In this document: in pieces, positions 36,427-45,744 of the stretch
Numbering within the stretch: the first letter of the stretch is position 1
How the letters are laid out: each line of letters begins with the position of its first letter
The notes under the pieces: generated by a model
What the model saw: the letters and a program-made list of their open reading frames with translations, nothing else
Databases searched by the model: none
What the model was told of the DNA's origin: nothing
Position numbers and translations under genes: made by a program
Assembly (NCBI GenBank): GCA_913062555.1
Contig: CAJXVU010000021.1
Coordinates: 1-60,414 of the forward strand
Source of the DNA: an uncultured Bacteroidota bacterium
GTDB taxonomy: Bacteria > Bacteroidota > Bacteroidia > Flavobacteriales > Flavobacteriaceae
Length of the DNA: 60,414 nt
Direction: 5' to 3'

Positions 36427-36997
36427 TACCGAAATTGACGACGAAAAAATGTCTATTCAAGCTGAGGCTATATTTGAAAACCGTTTGAAGGCAGAGTTAC
36501 ACAAGCCTTCTAAAGGCAAGCTAATGTATTTAAAATACATTTCCATTGCTGCATGTGTAGGATTATTAATCACATTAAGTATTCAATCTATAAACTATAA
36601 AAAAGATAAAGCAGAACTCATAACAAATTTATCAAACGATTCGGCTGGAACTCGTTTAGAAGGTGTCTATCATTTTGATGATGCCTACAATAAAGAAGAC
36701 CATCAAATTATTGATACGCTAGTTAAAATATTACACAACGACACCAATGACAATGTAAAAATTGCCACTGTCGATGCCTTATTAAAATTCCCGGATAACG
36801 AAACCATTAGAACCAACTTACTTATTGCCTTGGGAACTGAAACATCACCGTTGGTTCAAATTAAATTAATCAAATCATTAATCCTTTTAAGAGAAAATCG
36901 TGCACAAAAACCTCTTAAAGAAATTATTGAAAACGAACAGAACATACCCATAGTTATAAGTAATGCAACTTTAGCTATGAATAAATTAAATCTTTAA
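36395..36997 (+). CDS. Membrane-anchored HEAT-repeat protein, possible anti-sigma factor
   Basis: A 200-residue protein with a cytoplasmic N-terminus (1-45), one transmembrane helix (about 48-66) and HEAT-like repeats outside (about 85-195, for example IDTLVKILHNDTNDNVKIATVDALLKF). It overlaps the sigma gene by 32 bp and precedes an exported beta-solenoid protein by 4 bp. The layout fits transmembrane control of the sigma factor, though the N-terminus lacks a recognisable zinc anti-sigma motif. Confidence 0.75.
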   Translation: MSLKTYIQNHSTEIDDEKMSIQAEAIFENRLKAELHKPSKGKLMYLKYISIAACVGLLITLSIQSINYKKDKAELITNLSNDSAGTRLEGVYHFDDAYNKEDHQIIDTLVKILHNDTNDNVKIATVDALLKFPDNETIRTNLLIALGTETSPLVQIKLIKSLILLRENRAQKPLKEIIENEQNIPIVISNATLAMNKLNL

Positions 36998-37001
36998 AAT
37001 T

Positions 37002-37976
37002 ATGAAAACACATATCACACTTTTATTATTGTCAGTATTTGTATTGACACAATCCATTAGTATTGCTCAAGAAGGCACAAAAATACCTTTTGATAATGGC
37101 GTATTAAAATTATGCTCCTCAAAGAATTTTATCATAAAAGGTTATGATGGTAAAGAGGTCGTTATAAAAAATCTAAGTACAGGTACTGAAGGCCGTATTG
37201 TTCGTGGATACTTGAGTAGAGCAGTTTCTGGCAATGTTGTTACAGGATCTAACCAGGGAATTATTAGAAAATCCAATAGAACTCCAGTAGTGGGATATAC
37301 ACCCAGAGCGAGTATTGGTGGTAAAACAGATTCTACTTTAGTTAGTTTTTTTCCTAGAGGTCAAGATAAAGAAAGAAGTGCAGGGCTTAAAAAATTAGGC
37401 AAAAAGGCTGCCGCAGCAGAAAGTGGCATTTATCTAGTCATTGAAAAAACAGGAAATGAGCTCATTATTAAGGACGATGTTGAAAACATGTTTATTATGA
37501 ACAGTAATGAAAAATATGAAATTATGATTCCAAATTCTATCAGCTTGAACTGGAACACTGGCGAATGCAAGACAAAATCACTACTTTATTTCAATTCAAA
37601 TACATCAGAAGTAAAAAACTTTAAAGGAGAAGTTGAAATATCGTCTGCCTTAAATAACTTGAACTTGTTGGATGTTTCCGGTCCAGTATCCATTAATACC
37701 ATTGGGGGTAATGTCACGGTTAATTTTGATAAAACTACCCCAAATGAACTCTATTCCATATACAGTAATAATGGCTATATTGATATAACGCTGCCAAATA
37801 CTTCTAATATTCTGGTTGATGCTACAGCAGCTGAGATTTTAAGTGACCTAGACTTTACAGTAGTTTCAGAAAACGAAAAAAATGGCGCTCAAAAAATGAG
37901 TTTAAAACTAAATGCCGGTAAAGTAAAAATGAAGTTGGATGCCGATTTAGGGAATATTTATTTAAGAAAACAATAA
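37002..37976 (+). CDS. Exported DUF4097-like beta-strand repeat protein
   Basis: A 324-residue protein with signal peptide ending SISIAQ. The C-terminal half (about 185-320) is rich in short beta repeats (GEVEISSALNNLNLLDVSGPVSINTIGGNVTVN) like the DUF4097/putative adhesin fold. It is the third gene of the ECF sigma module and may be an envelope sensor or the output. The function is unknown. Confidence 0.75.
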   Translation: MKTHITLLLLSVFVLTQSISIAQEGTKIPFDNGVLKLCSSKNFIIKGYDGKEVVIKNLSTGTEGRIVRGYLSRAVSGNVVTGSNQGIIRKSNRTPVVGYTPRASIGGKTDSTLVSFFPRGQDKERSAGLKKLGKKAAAAESGIYLVIEKTGNELIIKDDVENMFIMNSNEKYEIMIPNSISLNWNTGECKTKSLLYFNSNTSEVKNFKGEVEISSALNNLNLLDVSGPVSINTIGGNVTVNFDKTTPNELYSIYSNNGYIDITLPNTSNILVDATAAEILSDLDFTVVSENEKNGAQKMSLKLNAGKVKMKLDADLGNIYLRKQ

Positions 37977-38004
37977 GCACTCTCTTTATGAAGTAACTGT
38001 TACT

Positions 38005-38048
38005 TGCCTTATTAATTTTAAATAATTTAAACTTAATAGGGCAATTTT
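38005..38048 (+). terminator. Terminator of the ECF sigma operon
   Basis: TGCCTTATTAA (38005-38015) pairs with TTAATAGGGCA (38033-38043) at 10 of 11 positions and is followed by a short T-run. It is 29 bp after the stop of the last gene. Confidence 0.6.
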
Positions 38049-38051
38049 TAA

Positions 38052-38250
38052 ATTACAAATGTAGCACTCAATTATAAAAAAAACATCGATAATTACTTCA
38101 AAACCGATAAAGTTCATAAGGTAATTCAAGTACTTGATGAACTACAAAATGTAGTTTTTTAATTTTGATAAAGTGCCTTTGATCATGTATCATTATTCTT
38201 TTCCAGAGTTTGAACTGACACATGAATTTACATCAATTGAAAAATCGTGA
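38052..38250 (+). pseudogene. Possible decayed coding remnant
   Basis: Two short open stretches in different frames read like protein: one of about 36 codons ends at 38162 (includes NYKKNIDNYFKTDK and KVIQVLDELQNVVF), and the next, shifted by one base at a T-run, ends at 38250 (includes KVPLIMYHYSFPEF). Together they look like a frameshifted fragment. I cannot name the family. The same sequence holds overlapping inverted repeats (38111-38143 and 38140-38156), so a small RNA is an alternative. Confidence 0.35.
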
Positions 38251-38258
38251 ATAAATTA

Positions 38259-38807
38259 TTAAGAACACCTGTACACAAATGCCGGTGGTAAATTAGTAAG
38301 CGTAAATCCTAATTTAACTTCGCTAAAAATATTTTTTAAAAACTTATATTTATTTAGGCTGTATTGATATTGTAAAAATCTACCATCGGTAGCTAAATAC
38401 TTCGGTATTTTTTCAAATAAGATTTCCAAGTCATCATTGGGAATCATAGCAAGCGGAAGACTAGAAACAAGATAATCAACCTTATCGACCTTCAATTTCT
38501 TCAAAAGCGTATCAAACTCAATTGCGGAATGGTTATAGATTTCAAAATTTTTATAATCGCTAAATTTAGATTTACAGTGATCCAAAAAAGGGGTATTAAT
38601 TTCTAAGGAGATTAATTTAGAACTAGCAGGCAATTGCTTCAAAATATGTTTTGTTATTGCTCCATTTCCAGATCCAAATTCCAAGACAACTTGATTTTCT
38701 TGAAAATCAATATGTTTCACAATATTATTTGCCAAATATTTTGAGCTTGGTGCAATAGCACCTACGTTTTTAATTGAAGTCGCAACTTCCTTTGCAAATA
38801 ATTTCAT
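38259..38807 (-). CDS. SAM-dependent methyltransferase, PmtA/rRNA-dimethylase-like
   Basis: A 182-residue class I methyltransferase. VVLEFGSGNGAITKHIL is the SAM-binding motif I, LISLEIN the acidic loop after strand 2, and VDYLVSSLPLAMIP a motif IV resembling phospholipid N-methyltransferases. The N-terminal FAKEVATSIKNVGAIAPSS is typical of that group. A role in lipid or small-molecule methylation is likely; rRNA methylation is less so given the short length. Confidence 0.8.
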   Translation of the reverse strand: MKLFAKEVATSIKNVGAIAPSSKYLANNIVKHIDFQENQVVLEFGSGNGAITKHILKQLPASSKLISLEINTPFLDHCKSKFSDYKNFEIYNHSAIEFDTLLKKLKVDKVDYLVSSLPLAMIPNDDLEILFEKIPKYLATDGRFLQYQYSLNKYKFLKNIFSEVKLGFTLTNLPPAFVYRCS

Positions 38808-38939
38808 TTAATAACTTTAAATATTTATAAAAAAAACCCATCCTCATCCTCCAATATACAATACGACGACATTACGGGGAATAAGTTACTAAAATATTGG
38901 AATAACCATCAATCCTTATAATTATTGTTAATCATTTTC

Positions 38940-39095
38940 TGTAATTTCACTACATAATTAATTGTAGTGTATGATTGACAATAATACTGTATAACATATT
39001 ATTCTATCCCCTATAGCATTTTTAATGCTATCCAGTTTTACGTCAAATTTAACAATATTAAATATAATCTATCAATTTAATGTGTAAAAACTGGG
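38940..39095 (+). other. Hairpin-rich region upstream of the glycosidase-like gene
   Basis: The 318-bp gap between divergent genes (38808-39125) has no convincing ORF. It holds CACTACA/TGTAGTG arms around an 8-base AT spacer (about 38949-38970), a perfect 8-bp hairpin ATAGCATT/AATGCTAT with TTT loop (39013-39031), and a longer-range pairing of 39032-39041 with 39084-39094 (one bulge). This may be a structured leader or small RNA; no clear minus-7 element was found. Confidence 0.35.
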
Positions 39096-39125
39096 CTTAG
39101 AGCAACTATTTATTTAAAACTAATA

Positions 39126-40673
39126 ATGATTAAACCATCGATGAAACCTTATATTTTATTAATAATAACAATACTTTTAGTCTCCTGTAAAACTAAAACT
39201 AAAGAATCTCAGGAAACTCAAGCTCTGGAAATCTCATCTTCCAATCAAGAATTAGTCAATGTTTTTAATTGGGCAACGAAAAAAGCTCTTGGCTTTGTAC
39301 AAACTGGAAAATCTGGGCCTATCAATATTTCTGAAAGAAATGAGGCTCCAACTGAAGCCTCCTATATACCAAGCTATTGGGCCGGTTATCCGCTCAGGAC
39401 GGCCTTCTACTCACGCGATTTTTGTCATCAAATTGTTGGTGCTCATCTCCTCAATTTAAAAGAAGAAAATATGAGTATGCTAAAAGCCTTTGCCGCTTCA
39501 GCTAATGAAAATAAAAAGTGGTATCCCCTTTGGGCTATTAATTTTGATGGCTCACCATACCAACTTGATTACAGAAATGACAACGATTTTGTTCGTGAAG
39601 TCCCTGCTGTATTTGAATTAGTTGAAAAAGCATATGCCCTGTATCAATGGACTGGGGACACACGCTATCTCAAAGACGAAGTCCTCTGGAACTATTATTC
39701 AAAAGCGGTGACCGATTTTATCTATTTACATGATAATTTCATGCCAAATAAGGTGGCAGAAGGCTCTGGAACAGGAAGCATTTTTAAAGGCACTGCTACA
39801 TTTAATGAGCAACGTGACCATCCTTTTATTGAGGCAGGTGATGGTATTGCATGCCAATACAAAGCCCTTTGGGCCTATGGTAAAATGGCAGAAGCACTTG
39901 AAAATTATGAACTATCTGCCAAATTTTTGCAGCAAGCAAAAGATTTGAAAACTTATTTTAACACCAAATGGGGAACTGAAAACACCAATAGTTACAATAG
40001 GGGCTATACTCTAGACAAATCTCCTTATAGTGGTTGGGGAAAGGAAAATTCGTGGTTCATGCCCATGAAGAATATTACTATAAGTACTTCAGAAAAAACC
40101 CAAGACTATTTAACGTTTATTGATGAACGTTTAGAGTCAAAAGATGATATTCCAGATAATATTGAGGCCATCTCATACATACCTGAACTTTTTTTTCAAT
40201 ATCACCATAACGAAACCGGTTGGAAATGGATGAAATATATAATCTCTAAAATAGATCAAACCCATGCCATGTCTAATTTAACAGGAAATAATGGAAACTA
40301 TCCAGAGGTCTCTTATGTACTAATAAGTAATGTTGTTGAAAATTTACTTGGTGTTCAACCTGATGCAGCGAACAACAAAATAACAACGCTCTCCCATTTA
40401 CCTCTAGCTATTGAAGATCTTGAAGTTCGTAATATTATAATTGGAAATTCAATTATTAATCTCCAACACAATAAAAAAGAGCAAAGCAAACTCCATTATA
40501 AAAAAGGAAAATCACCATTATCATGGGAAGTCCGATTTTCTGGAACTTTTGAACATTTGTATATCGATGGAAAAAAAATAGCCTGTTCTCAAGGACAGGA
40601 GTATGGACAAGATTTTAGCTATATTTCAATCAAGTTAGATCCAACTCAAGAAGTATTAGTGTCGACACGTTAA
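39126..40673 (+). CDS. Six-hairpin glycosidase-like lipoprotein
   Basis: A 515-residue lipoprotein (signal ending LLVSCKT; ATG 39141 is an alternative start). The mature part has the helical, Trp/Tyr-rich pattern of (alpha/alpha)6-barrel glycosidases: YWAGYPLRTAFYSRDFCHQ, WYPLWAINFDGSPYQLDYR, REVPAVFELVEKAYALYQW, and a small beta domain at the C-terminus. I cannot assign a GH family. It probably acts on a carbohydrate in the periplasm or at the cell surface. Confidence 0.65.
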   Translation: MIKPSMKPYILLIITILLVSCKTKTKESQETQALEISSSNQELVNVFNWATKKALGFVQTGKSGPINISERNEAPTEASYIPSYWAGYPLRTAFYSRDFCHQIVGAHLLNLKEENMSMLKAFAASANENKKWYPLWAINFDGSPYQLDYRNDNDFVREVPAVFELVEKAYALYQWTGDTRYLKDEVLWNYYSKAVTDFIYLHDNFMPNKVAEGSGTGSIFKGTATFNEQRDHPFIEAGDGIACQYKALWAYGKMAEALENYELSAKFLQQAKDLKTYFNTKWGTENTNSYNRGYTLDKSPYSGWGKENSWFMPMKNITISTSEKTQDYLTFIDERLESKDDIPDNIEAISYIPELFFQYHHNETGWKWMKYIISKIDQTHAMSNLTGNNGNYPEVSYVLISNVVENLLGVQPDAANNKITTLSHLPLAIEDLEVRNIIIGNSIINLQHNKKEQSKLHYKKGKSPLSWEVRFSGTFEHLYIDGKKIACSQGQEYGQDFSYISIKLDPTQEVLVSTR

Positions 40674-40723
40674 ATTTTAGAAAATTAAAAAATAGCCATA
40701 TATTTATTAAAAATTAGAATGCT

Positions 40724-41602
40724 ATGAAGCCATATGTTCTTTTGTTACTAACTCTTGTGTTTTTCGCCTGCAAAACTGAAAAGCAAGCCAGTATTATTGA
40801 TGACGCCTATAAAATTGAGTTTAAAGATTATAAAGCGGCCAGTGCAGAAAACCGAATTAACTATTTACAACTCACTGGTTTATTTAAATTAGATTCTTTA
40901 GAAAATACTTTTGGTAAAGCTCCAGAGAATAATTTCGTTTTAAACATCGATGCACTACCATCTCAAATTGGAACAATTTCTAACTTAAAAGATGGTGTTA
41001 CTTTTTCTTCGGCAGAAAAAGTCATTATAAAAACAGATACCGATTCAATTATAACACAGATGGATTTAGCATTGAACACCTATGGGAGCTCAATAAAGTT
41101 GTATCACGAACAATTAAATTGGCAAGTTATTACCCGGTCAGGCCAACGCTATCTTAGAGTTTGGGACATTGTAAATACAGCTGTTGCAGCATTCAATGGA
41201 TTTGAACTGTATGACCTAAACCCAGAATTTATTCTGGAAGGCCAATTCACTTATTATGAACAGGCCAAATCGGAAATCGTGAAAGCAGAAGTAGATGGAA
41301 AACGAAGGACCAAATTTATTGGCAAAGTGACATTTGAAATCGAAGGTAAGTCTCATTCTCTTGATGTTGGTGAAGGTGGCTTTACCATGGTAAGTGATGA
41401 TACCACTGCAGACGACACTTATGGTGGCGGTCGTTATATTTATCTCGATTTACCAGATAATGATGGACCTGTAACCATTGATTTTAACCGATTATATAAT
41501 CCTCCTTGTGCTTTTTCAGAATTCACAACCTGTCTATATCCGCCTAGACAGAATGTCTTGCCGTTTAAAATATTAGCCGGAGAAAAAATAATTCGTCTCT
41601 AA
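40724..41602 (+). CDS. DUF1684 lipoprotein
   Basis: A 292-residue lipoprotein (signal ending VFFACKT). The C-terminal part has the DUF1684 signature: GGGRYIYLDLP, VTIDFNRLYNPPCAFSEFTTC and LPFKILAGEK. The reaction is unknown. It is followed after 41 bp by an S10 peptidase and a cyclophilin, all exported. Confidence 0.87.
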   Translation: MKPYVLLLLTLVFFACKTEKQASIIDDAYKIEFKDYKAASAENRINYLQLTGLFKLDSLENTFGKAPENNFVLNIDALPSQIGTISNLKDGVTFSSAEKVIIKTDTDSIITQMDLALNTYGSSIKLYHEQLNWQVITRSGQRYLRVWDIVNTAVAAFNGFELYDLNPEFILEGQFTYYEQAKSEIVKAEVDGKRRTKFIGKVTFEIEGKSHSLDVGEGGFTMVSDDTTADDTYGGGRYIYLDLPDNDGPVTIDFNRLYNPPCAFSEFTTCLYPPRQNVLPFKILAGEKIIRL

Positions 41603-41643
41603 TTAACCAATCCATTAACCTAATAGAACATAAAAACAATCAA

Positions 41644-43146
41644 ATGAAAAAAATAATTTTTCTAACTATTTGTACAATTTCTTGCTATGCCATAGCTGCA
41701 CAAGAAAAAAAAGAAGACACTAAATCAATTCCAGAAGCAAAATCCTTTGTGACGAACCATCAGGCTTCTTTTGGTGGTAAATCAATAAAATACAAAGCCA
41801 CCGCTAAGGAAACTTATTTAAAAAATACCGATGGTGAAGCTGTTGCTTCAATGTGGTCTGTAGCTTATATTCAAGAAAATGTGACAAATACATCAACACG
41901 ACCAGTGACTTTTGTATTTAATGGAGGCCCAGGATCGGCTTCGGTATGGTTACATATGGGCATGTTTGGTCCTCAAATTGTTAAGGTAAATTCTGATGCA
42001 CAAATGGATGATGGTGCAGCTCCCTATCCGTTAGTCGCAAATAATCATGGCTTATTAGATGTCACTGATCTTATTTTTGTCGATCCAATTGGCACGGGAT
42101 ATAGTCGTGTTATTGGCAAAGGGAAAGTAAAAGATTATTGGGGACTAAATGAAGATGCCAGTTCCATTGCCAAATTTATGCGACAGTGGATTACAGAAAA
42201 TAAAAGATGGTTTTCACCAAAGTATATTGCTGGAGAAAGTTATGGTACTACTAGAGCTGCAGCAGTTGCAAATACACTAGAAGGTGGCGGGCAAAATATG
42301 GCCCTTAATGGCTTGATATTAATTTCACAAGCCTTAGATTATGATGGCTCTACCTCTATCCATGATAATATTACTTCTTACCTTACCTATCTTCCAAGTA
42401 TGGCAGCAACGGCATGGTATCATAAAAAAGCTGGAACAGGAAAATCAATCGAATCATTTGTTGAAGAGTCCAGACAATTTACATACAACACTTATGCTCC
42501 AGCACTTTATAAAGGGGGCTTACTTACTAAAGACGAACAAAATGTAATTGCCGAGAAACTATCTTATTTTACAGGATTAAATAAGGCATATATTTTAAAA
42601 TCCAATCTCCGAATTTTAATGCCTCGTTTTCAAAAGCAACTATTAGCAGATAAAGGACTTGCTATTGGACGACTAGACGGCCGATTTATGGGCGATGAAG
42701 ATGATGATGTTTCAGAGAGTCCGCGTCTTGGTGATGCATCATCCTACCAAATAAGTTCTGCCTATACCGCTGCATTAAACCATTACTTTGCTTCTGCTTT
42801 AAATGTAAACATGGATAGACCATATTTAACTTCCAATGGACAAATAGGATCAAAATGGCGTTGGCGAACTGTTCCAGATGGGCAATATTGGGAACCAACA
42901 CCTGTCAATACAGCAAGGCAATTAGGTGCTACAATGCGAAGAAATACAGATATGAGAGTATTAGTTGCCAGTGGATATTACGATTTAATCACTCCTTTTT
43001 TCGATGCCGAATATACTTTTGCGAGAAACAGCATCGTAAAAGAACGCGTAACAATGACCTATTATGAAGCTGGACATATGATGTATACCCATGAACCAGA
43101 TTTTGTAAAACTAAGCCAAGATATAAGAGCCTTTTTAACACAATAA
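41644..43146 (+). CDS. S10 family serine carboxypeptidase-like protein
   Basis: A 500-residue exported alpha/beta-hydrolase peptidase with signal peptide ending YAIAAQ. FNGGPGSASVW forms the oxyanion region, GESYGTTRAA holds the nucleophile Ser, SGYYDLITPFFDAEYT the Asp and YEAGHMMY the His. These enzymes remove C-terminal residues, usually at acid pH. It ends 10 bp before the cyclophilin gene, with which it is co-transcribed. Confidence 0.93.
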   Translation: MKKIIFLTICTISCYAIAAQEKKEDTKSIPEAKSFVTNHQASFGGKSIKYKATAKETYLKNTDGEAVASMWSVAYIQENVTNTSTRPVTFVFNGGPGSASVWLHMGMFGPQIVKVNSDAQMDDGAAPYPLVANNHGLLDVTDLIFVDPIGTGYSRVIGKGKVKDYWGLNEDASSIAKFMRQWITENKRWFSPKYIAGESYGTTRAAAVANTLEGGGQNMALNGLILISQALDYDGSTSIHDNITSYLTYLPSMAATAWYHKKAGTGKSIESFVEESRQFTYNTYAPALYKGGLLTKDEQNVIAEKLSYFTGLNKAYILKSNLRILMPRFQKQLLADKGLAIGRLDGRFMGDEDDDVSESPRLGDASSYQISSAYTAALNHYFASALNVNMDRPYLTSNGQIGSKWRWRTVPDGQYWEPTPVNTARQLGATMRRNTDMRVLVASGYYDLITPFFDAEYTFARNSIVKERVTMTYYEAGHMMYTHEPDFVKLSQDIRAFLTQ

Positions 43147-43156
43147 AAACCCTAAA

Positions 43157-44080
43157 ATGAATTCTTTATTTTACAATTTTCGCAAAGTCATTTTATCCGT
43201 TTTATTAATTAGTGTTTCTAGCTGTGATACTCATATTGAAGAAGGTATTAAAAAGAGCGATTTAACTAAAGATGTTGAAATGGTTACCGATTATGGAACC
43301 ATAATTATGCGACTATCTGATGAGACGCCTAAACACCGTAACAATTTTATAAAATTAGTGAACCAAAAATATTACGATTCCTTGTCCTTTCATCGTGTCA
43401 TAGAAAATTTCATTATTCAAACTGGTGATCCTAAAACTAAAGCACAAAATTTAGATTTGGATGTCAATATTAATAATTTGCCCGAGCTTATCGATTCAGA
43501 ATTTAAACCAAACCTATTTCACAAACGTGGAGCTCTAAATGCCGCAAGAATGCCAGATAACATTAATGCAAGTCGCGCTTCTAGTGGGTCACAATTCACA
43601 ATTGTTCAAGGTAAAAGACACAATGATAGCACATTAAGTGTTTCTGAAAATCGAATCAATAATTGGTTGGCCTACAACAATGTACTAAACAGTCCTCAAT
43701 TCAAAGTAGATGTCGATAATTATCAAAATATCATAAAAAAACTACAACCAATAAAAGAAGAAGATTTTAGTGAAGCAGACGTCGCCTTATATAAGACTTT
43801 AAAAAGCAAATTTGAATCATTTAATTTTGATTCATTGGCGAAAATTGAATATAAATCAATGCAAAAATATTCATACCCCGATGCACATCGAGAGATTTAC
43901 AAAACTGTTGGAGGCGCTCCACATCTAGATCAAAATTATACGGTGTTTGGTGAAGTAGTCAAAGGGATGGAAGTCGTAGACAATATTGCTGCCGTAAAAA
44001 CTGAGGGGCGCAATAGGCCAATTAAAGATGTTCGGATTATTACTGCCCGAATGATAAAACGAAAATCATATAATGATTAA
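43157..44080 (+). CDS. Cyclophilin-type peptidyl-prolyl isomerase, lipoprotein
   Basis: A 307-residue lipoprotein (signal ending SVSSCDT). The cyclophilin core is split: DYGTIIMRLSDETPKHRNNF, FHRVIENFIIQTGDP and SSGSQFTIVQG form the first part, then a helical insert of about 80 residues (about 160-245), then YTVFGEVVKGMEVVDNIA. This insert is common in Bacteroidota envelope cyclophilins. It would assist folding of exported proteins. Confidence 0.9.
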   Translation: MNSLFYNFRKVILSVLLISVSSCDTHIEEGIKKSDLTKDVEMVTDYGTIIMRLSDETPKHRNNFIKLVNQKYYDSLSFHRVIENFIIQTGDPKTKAQNLDLDVNINNLPELIDSEFKPNLFHKRGALNAARMPDNINASRASSGSQFTIVQGKRHNDSTLSVSENRINNWLAYNNVLNSPQFKVDVDNYQNIIKKLQPIKEEDFSEADVALYKTLKSKFESFNFDSLAKIEYKSMQKYSYPDAHREIYKTVGGAPHLDQNYTVFGEVVKGMEVVDNIAAVKTEGRNRPIKDVRIITARMIKRKSYND

Positions 44081-44170
44081 AATAATTCATAAATATAAGT
44101 ATTAACACTAGTTAACACTCATATTGAATCAAAACATATATCTTTCTATCATTAATCAAAAAACACTAAA

Positions 44171-44626
44171 ATGAAAATCAAAAAATTAATGTTTCTGCTT
44201 CTATTTGTAGGCTCCGTTTCAGTAATTCAAGCTCAAGAAACAACCAATGAAAATGAAGCTGTAGAAAAAGCAGTATTAAACTATATAGAAAATTTTTTCG
44301 AGAATAAATTTGATGCCATGAACAGTTCTTTACATCCAAGATTGGCAAAAAGAGGCCTAAATCCTGATGGAACTATTTACGAAGATCTTCCTCCTGCAAA
44401 ACTAAAAGTTATGATGGCAGAAAAAAAAGCTTTGACATTAGAACACCAAAAAAATACTGTTGATCAAATAAGTGTTTTCGGAAAAATGGCCAGTGCAAGC
44501 TTAACTACGGGATATCCTAACATGAAATGGAAAGAATATGTTCATCTTGTAAAAGAAAAGGGAGACTGGAAAATCATTAATATTTTTTGGGAATATTATC
44601 CAAGGAAAGCAAAACAAAAAAGATAA
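44171..44626 (+). CDS. Exported NTF2-like (putative lumazine-binding) protein
   Basis: A 151-residue protein with signal peptide ending SVIQAQ. The mature part VEKAVLNYIENFFENKFDAMNSSLHP and the final VKEKGDWKIINIFWEYYP fit the NTF2-like lumazine-binding family. Ligand and role are unknown. It is 90 bp after the cyclophilin gene and ends at a strong terminator. Confidence 0.83.
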   Translation: MKIKKLMFLLLFVGSVSVIQAQETTNENEAVEKAVLNYIENFFENKFDAMNSSLHPRLAKRGLNPDGTIYEDLPPAKLKVMMAEKKALTLEHQKNTVDQISVFGKMASASLTTGYPNMKWKEYVHLVKEKGDWKIINIFWEYYPRKAKQKR

Positions 44627-44638
44627 TCGCTTAATAAG

Positions 44639-44664
44639 GCCTAGTTTTCCAACTAGGCTTTTTT
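44639..44664 (+). terminator. Terminator after the NTF2-like gene
   Basis: A perfect 8-bp stem (GCCTAGTT / AACTAGGC) with loop TTCC is followed by six T, 13 bp after the stop codon. Confidence 0.88.
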
Positions 44665-44718
44665 ATTGGTTGCTGAAGGTAAAACTGCTAACTTGCATTT
44701 ATTAGCTAAGGCCATTCT

Positions 44719-45639
44719 ATGAAAATTAAAGTTGCTGTTGTACAAGATGCTCCTGTTTTTTTTAACAAAGAAAAAACACTAGATCAGGTTGAGAACATTA
44801 CCACTCAATATGCCAGTCAAGGCTGTGAACTTATTGTATTCCCAGAATCATTTATTCCAGGTTATCCCAGAGGATTTACTTTTGGAGCCAATATAGGTAG
44901 TCGTACTGAAGAAGGCCGGCAACTCTATTCAGAATATTATAATAACGCTATCGATTTGGAGAGTAATGACTTAAAGCGATTGGAAGTGCTCTCAAAAATA
45001 ACAAATACCTATATTGTAATTGGGGTTACCGAACGTCAAAATGCTAATGGTAGTTTATACTGTTCAATGCTGTATCTCTCCCCTTCAAAAGGTTTATTAG
45101 GAGTGCATCGAAAAATTAAACCTACTGGTACTGAACGATTAATTTGGGCAGAAGCAGCAGGTGAATCACTAGTTACTTTTGATACTAATATAGGGAAACT
45201 TGGTGGCCTTATTTGCTGGGAAAATTATATGCCACTAGCTCGAATGTCGATGTACATAAAAGGGGTTGAAATATATATTGCGCCTACAGCCGATTCTCGT
45301 GAGCAATGGACTGCCACCATGCAGCAAATAGCTCTTGAAGGACGCTGTTTTGTATTAGGCTGTAATCAATACATGACCAAAGCTATGTATCCTGAAAAAT
45401 ATCAACATCTTATGGCAAATGAAAAGGACAATTTTTGCCCAGGTGGAAGTGTAATTGTATCTCCCTTGGGGCATATTATAGCAGGCCCTCTTTTTAATGC
45501 CGCTGGTGTATTAGTAAGTGAACTGGATCTTGAAGACATTAAACGCAGTAAACTTGATTTTGATGTCATTGGACATTATTCAAGAAACGATATTTTTGAA
45601 TTTAAAGTTTCTGATCAACCTGAAACACTAAAAGAATAG
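44719..45639 (+). CDS. Nitrilase family carbon-nitrogen hydrolase
   Basis: A 306-residue cytoplasmic enzyme with the Glu-Lys-Cys triad: E43 in FPESFIPGYPRG, K132 in HRKIKPTGTERLIW and C166 in GGLICWENYMPLARM. These motifs are those of true nitrilases, which hydrolyse nitriles to carboxylic acids and ammonia, rather than amidases. The substrate is unknown. It is a single-gene unit between two terminators. Confidence 0.92.
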   Translation: MKIKVAVVQDAPVFFNKEKTLDQVENITTQYASQGCELIVFPESFIPGYPRGFTFGANIGSRTEEGRQLYSEYYNNAIDLESNDLKRLEVLSKITNTYIVIGVTERQNANGSLYCSMLYLSPSKGLLGVHRKIKPTGTERLIWAEAAGESLVTFDTNIGKLGGLICWENYMPLARMSMYIKGVEIYIAPTADSREQWTATMQQIALEGRCFVLGCNQYMTKAMYPEKYQHLMANEKDNFCPGGSVIVSPLGHIIAGPLFNAAGVLVSELDLEDIKRSKLDFDVIGHYSRNDIFEFKVSDQPETLKE

Positions 45640-45656
45640 AACTAATGTGAAGAATA

Positions 45657-45689
45657 AAACCCTTTCTGAAACAAAACAGAAAGGGTTTT
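45657..45689. terminator. Bidirectional terminator between nitrilase and GH3 genes
   Basis: A perfect 12-bp stem (AAACCCTTTCTG / CAGAAAGGGTTT) with an 8-base A-rich loop lies between convergent genes; A and T tracts on both sides suit both directions. Confidence 0.85.
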
Positions 45690-45744
45690 AAAATTGAAAA
45701 TGCCTAAAAGCATAAATCTAGATGGTTAGCTAGTTATTTCAATC

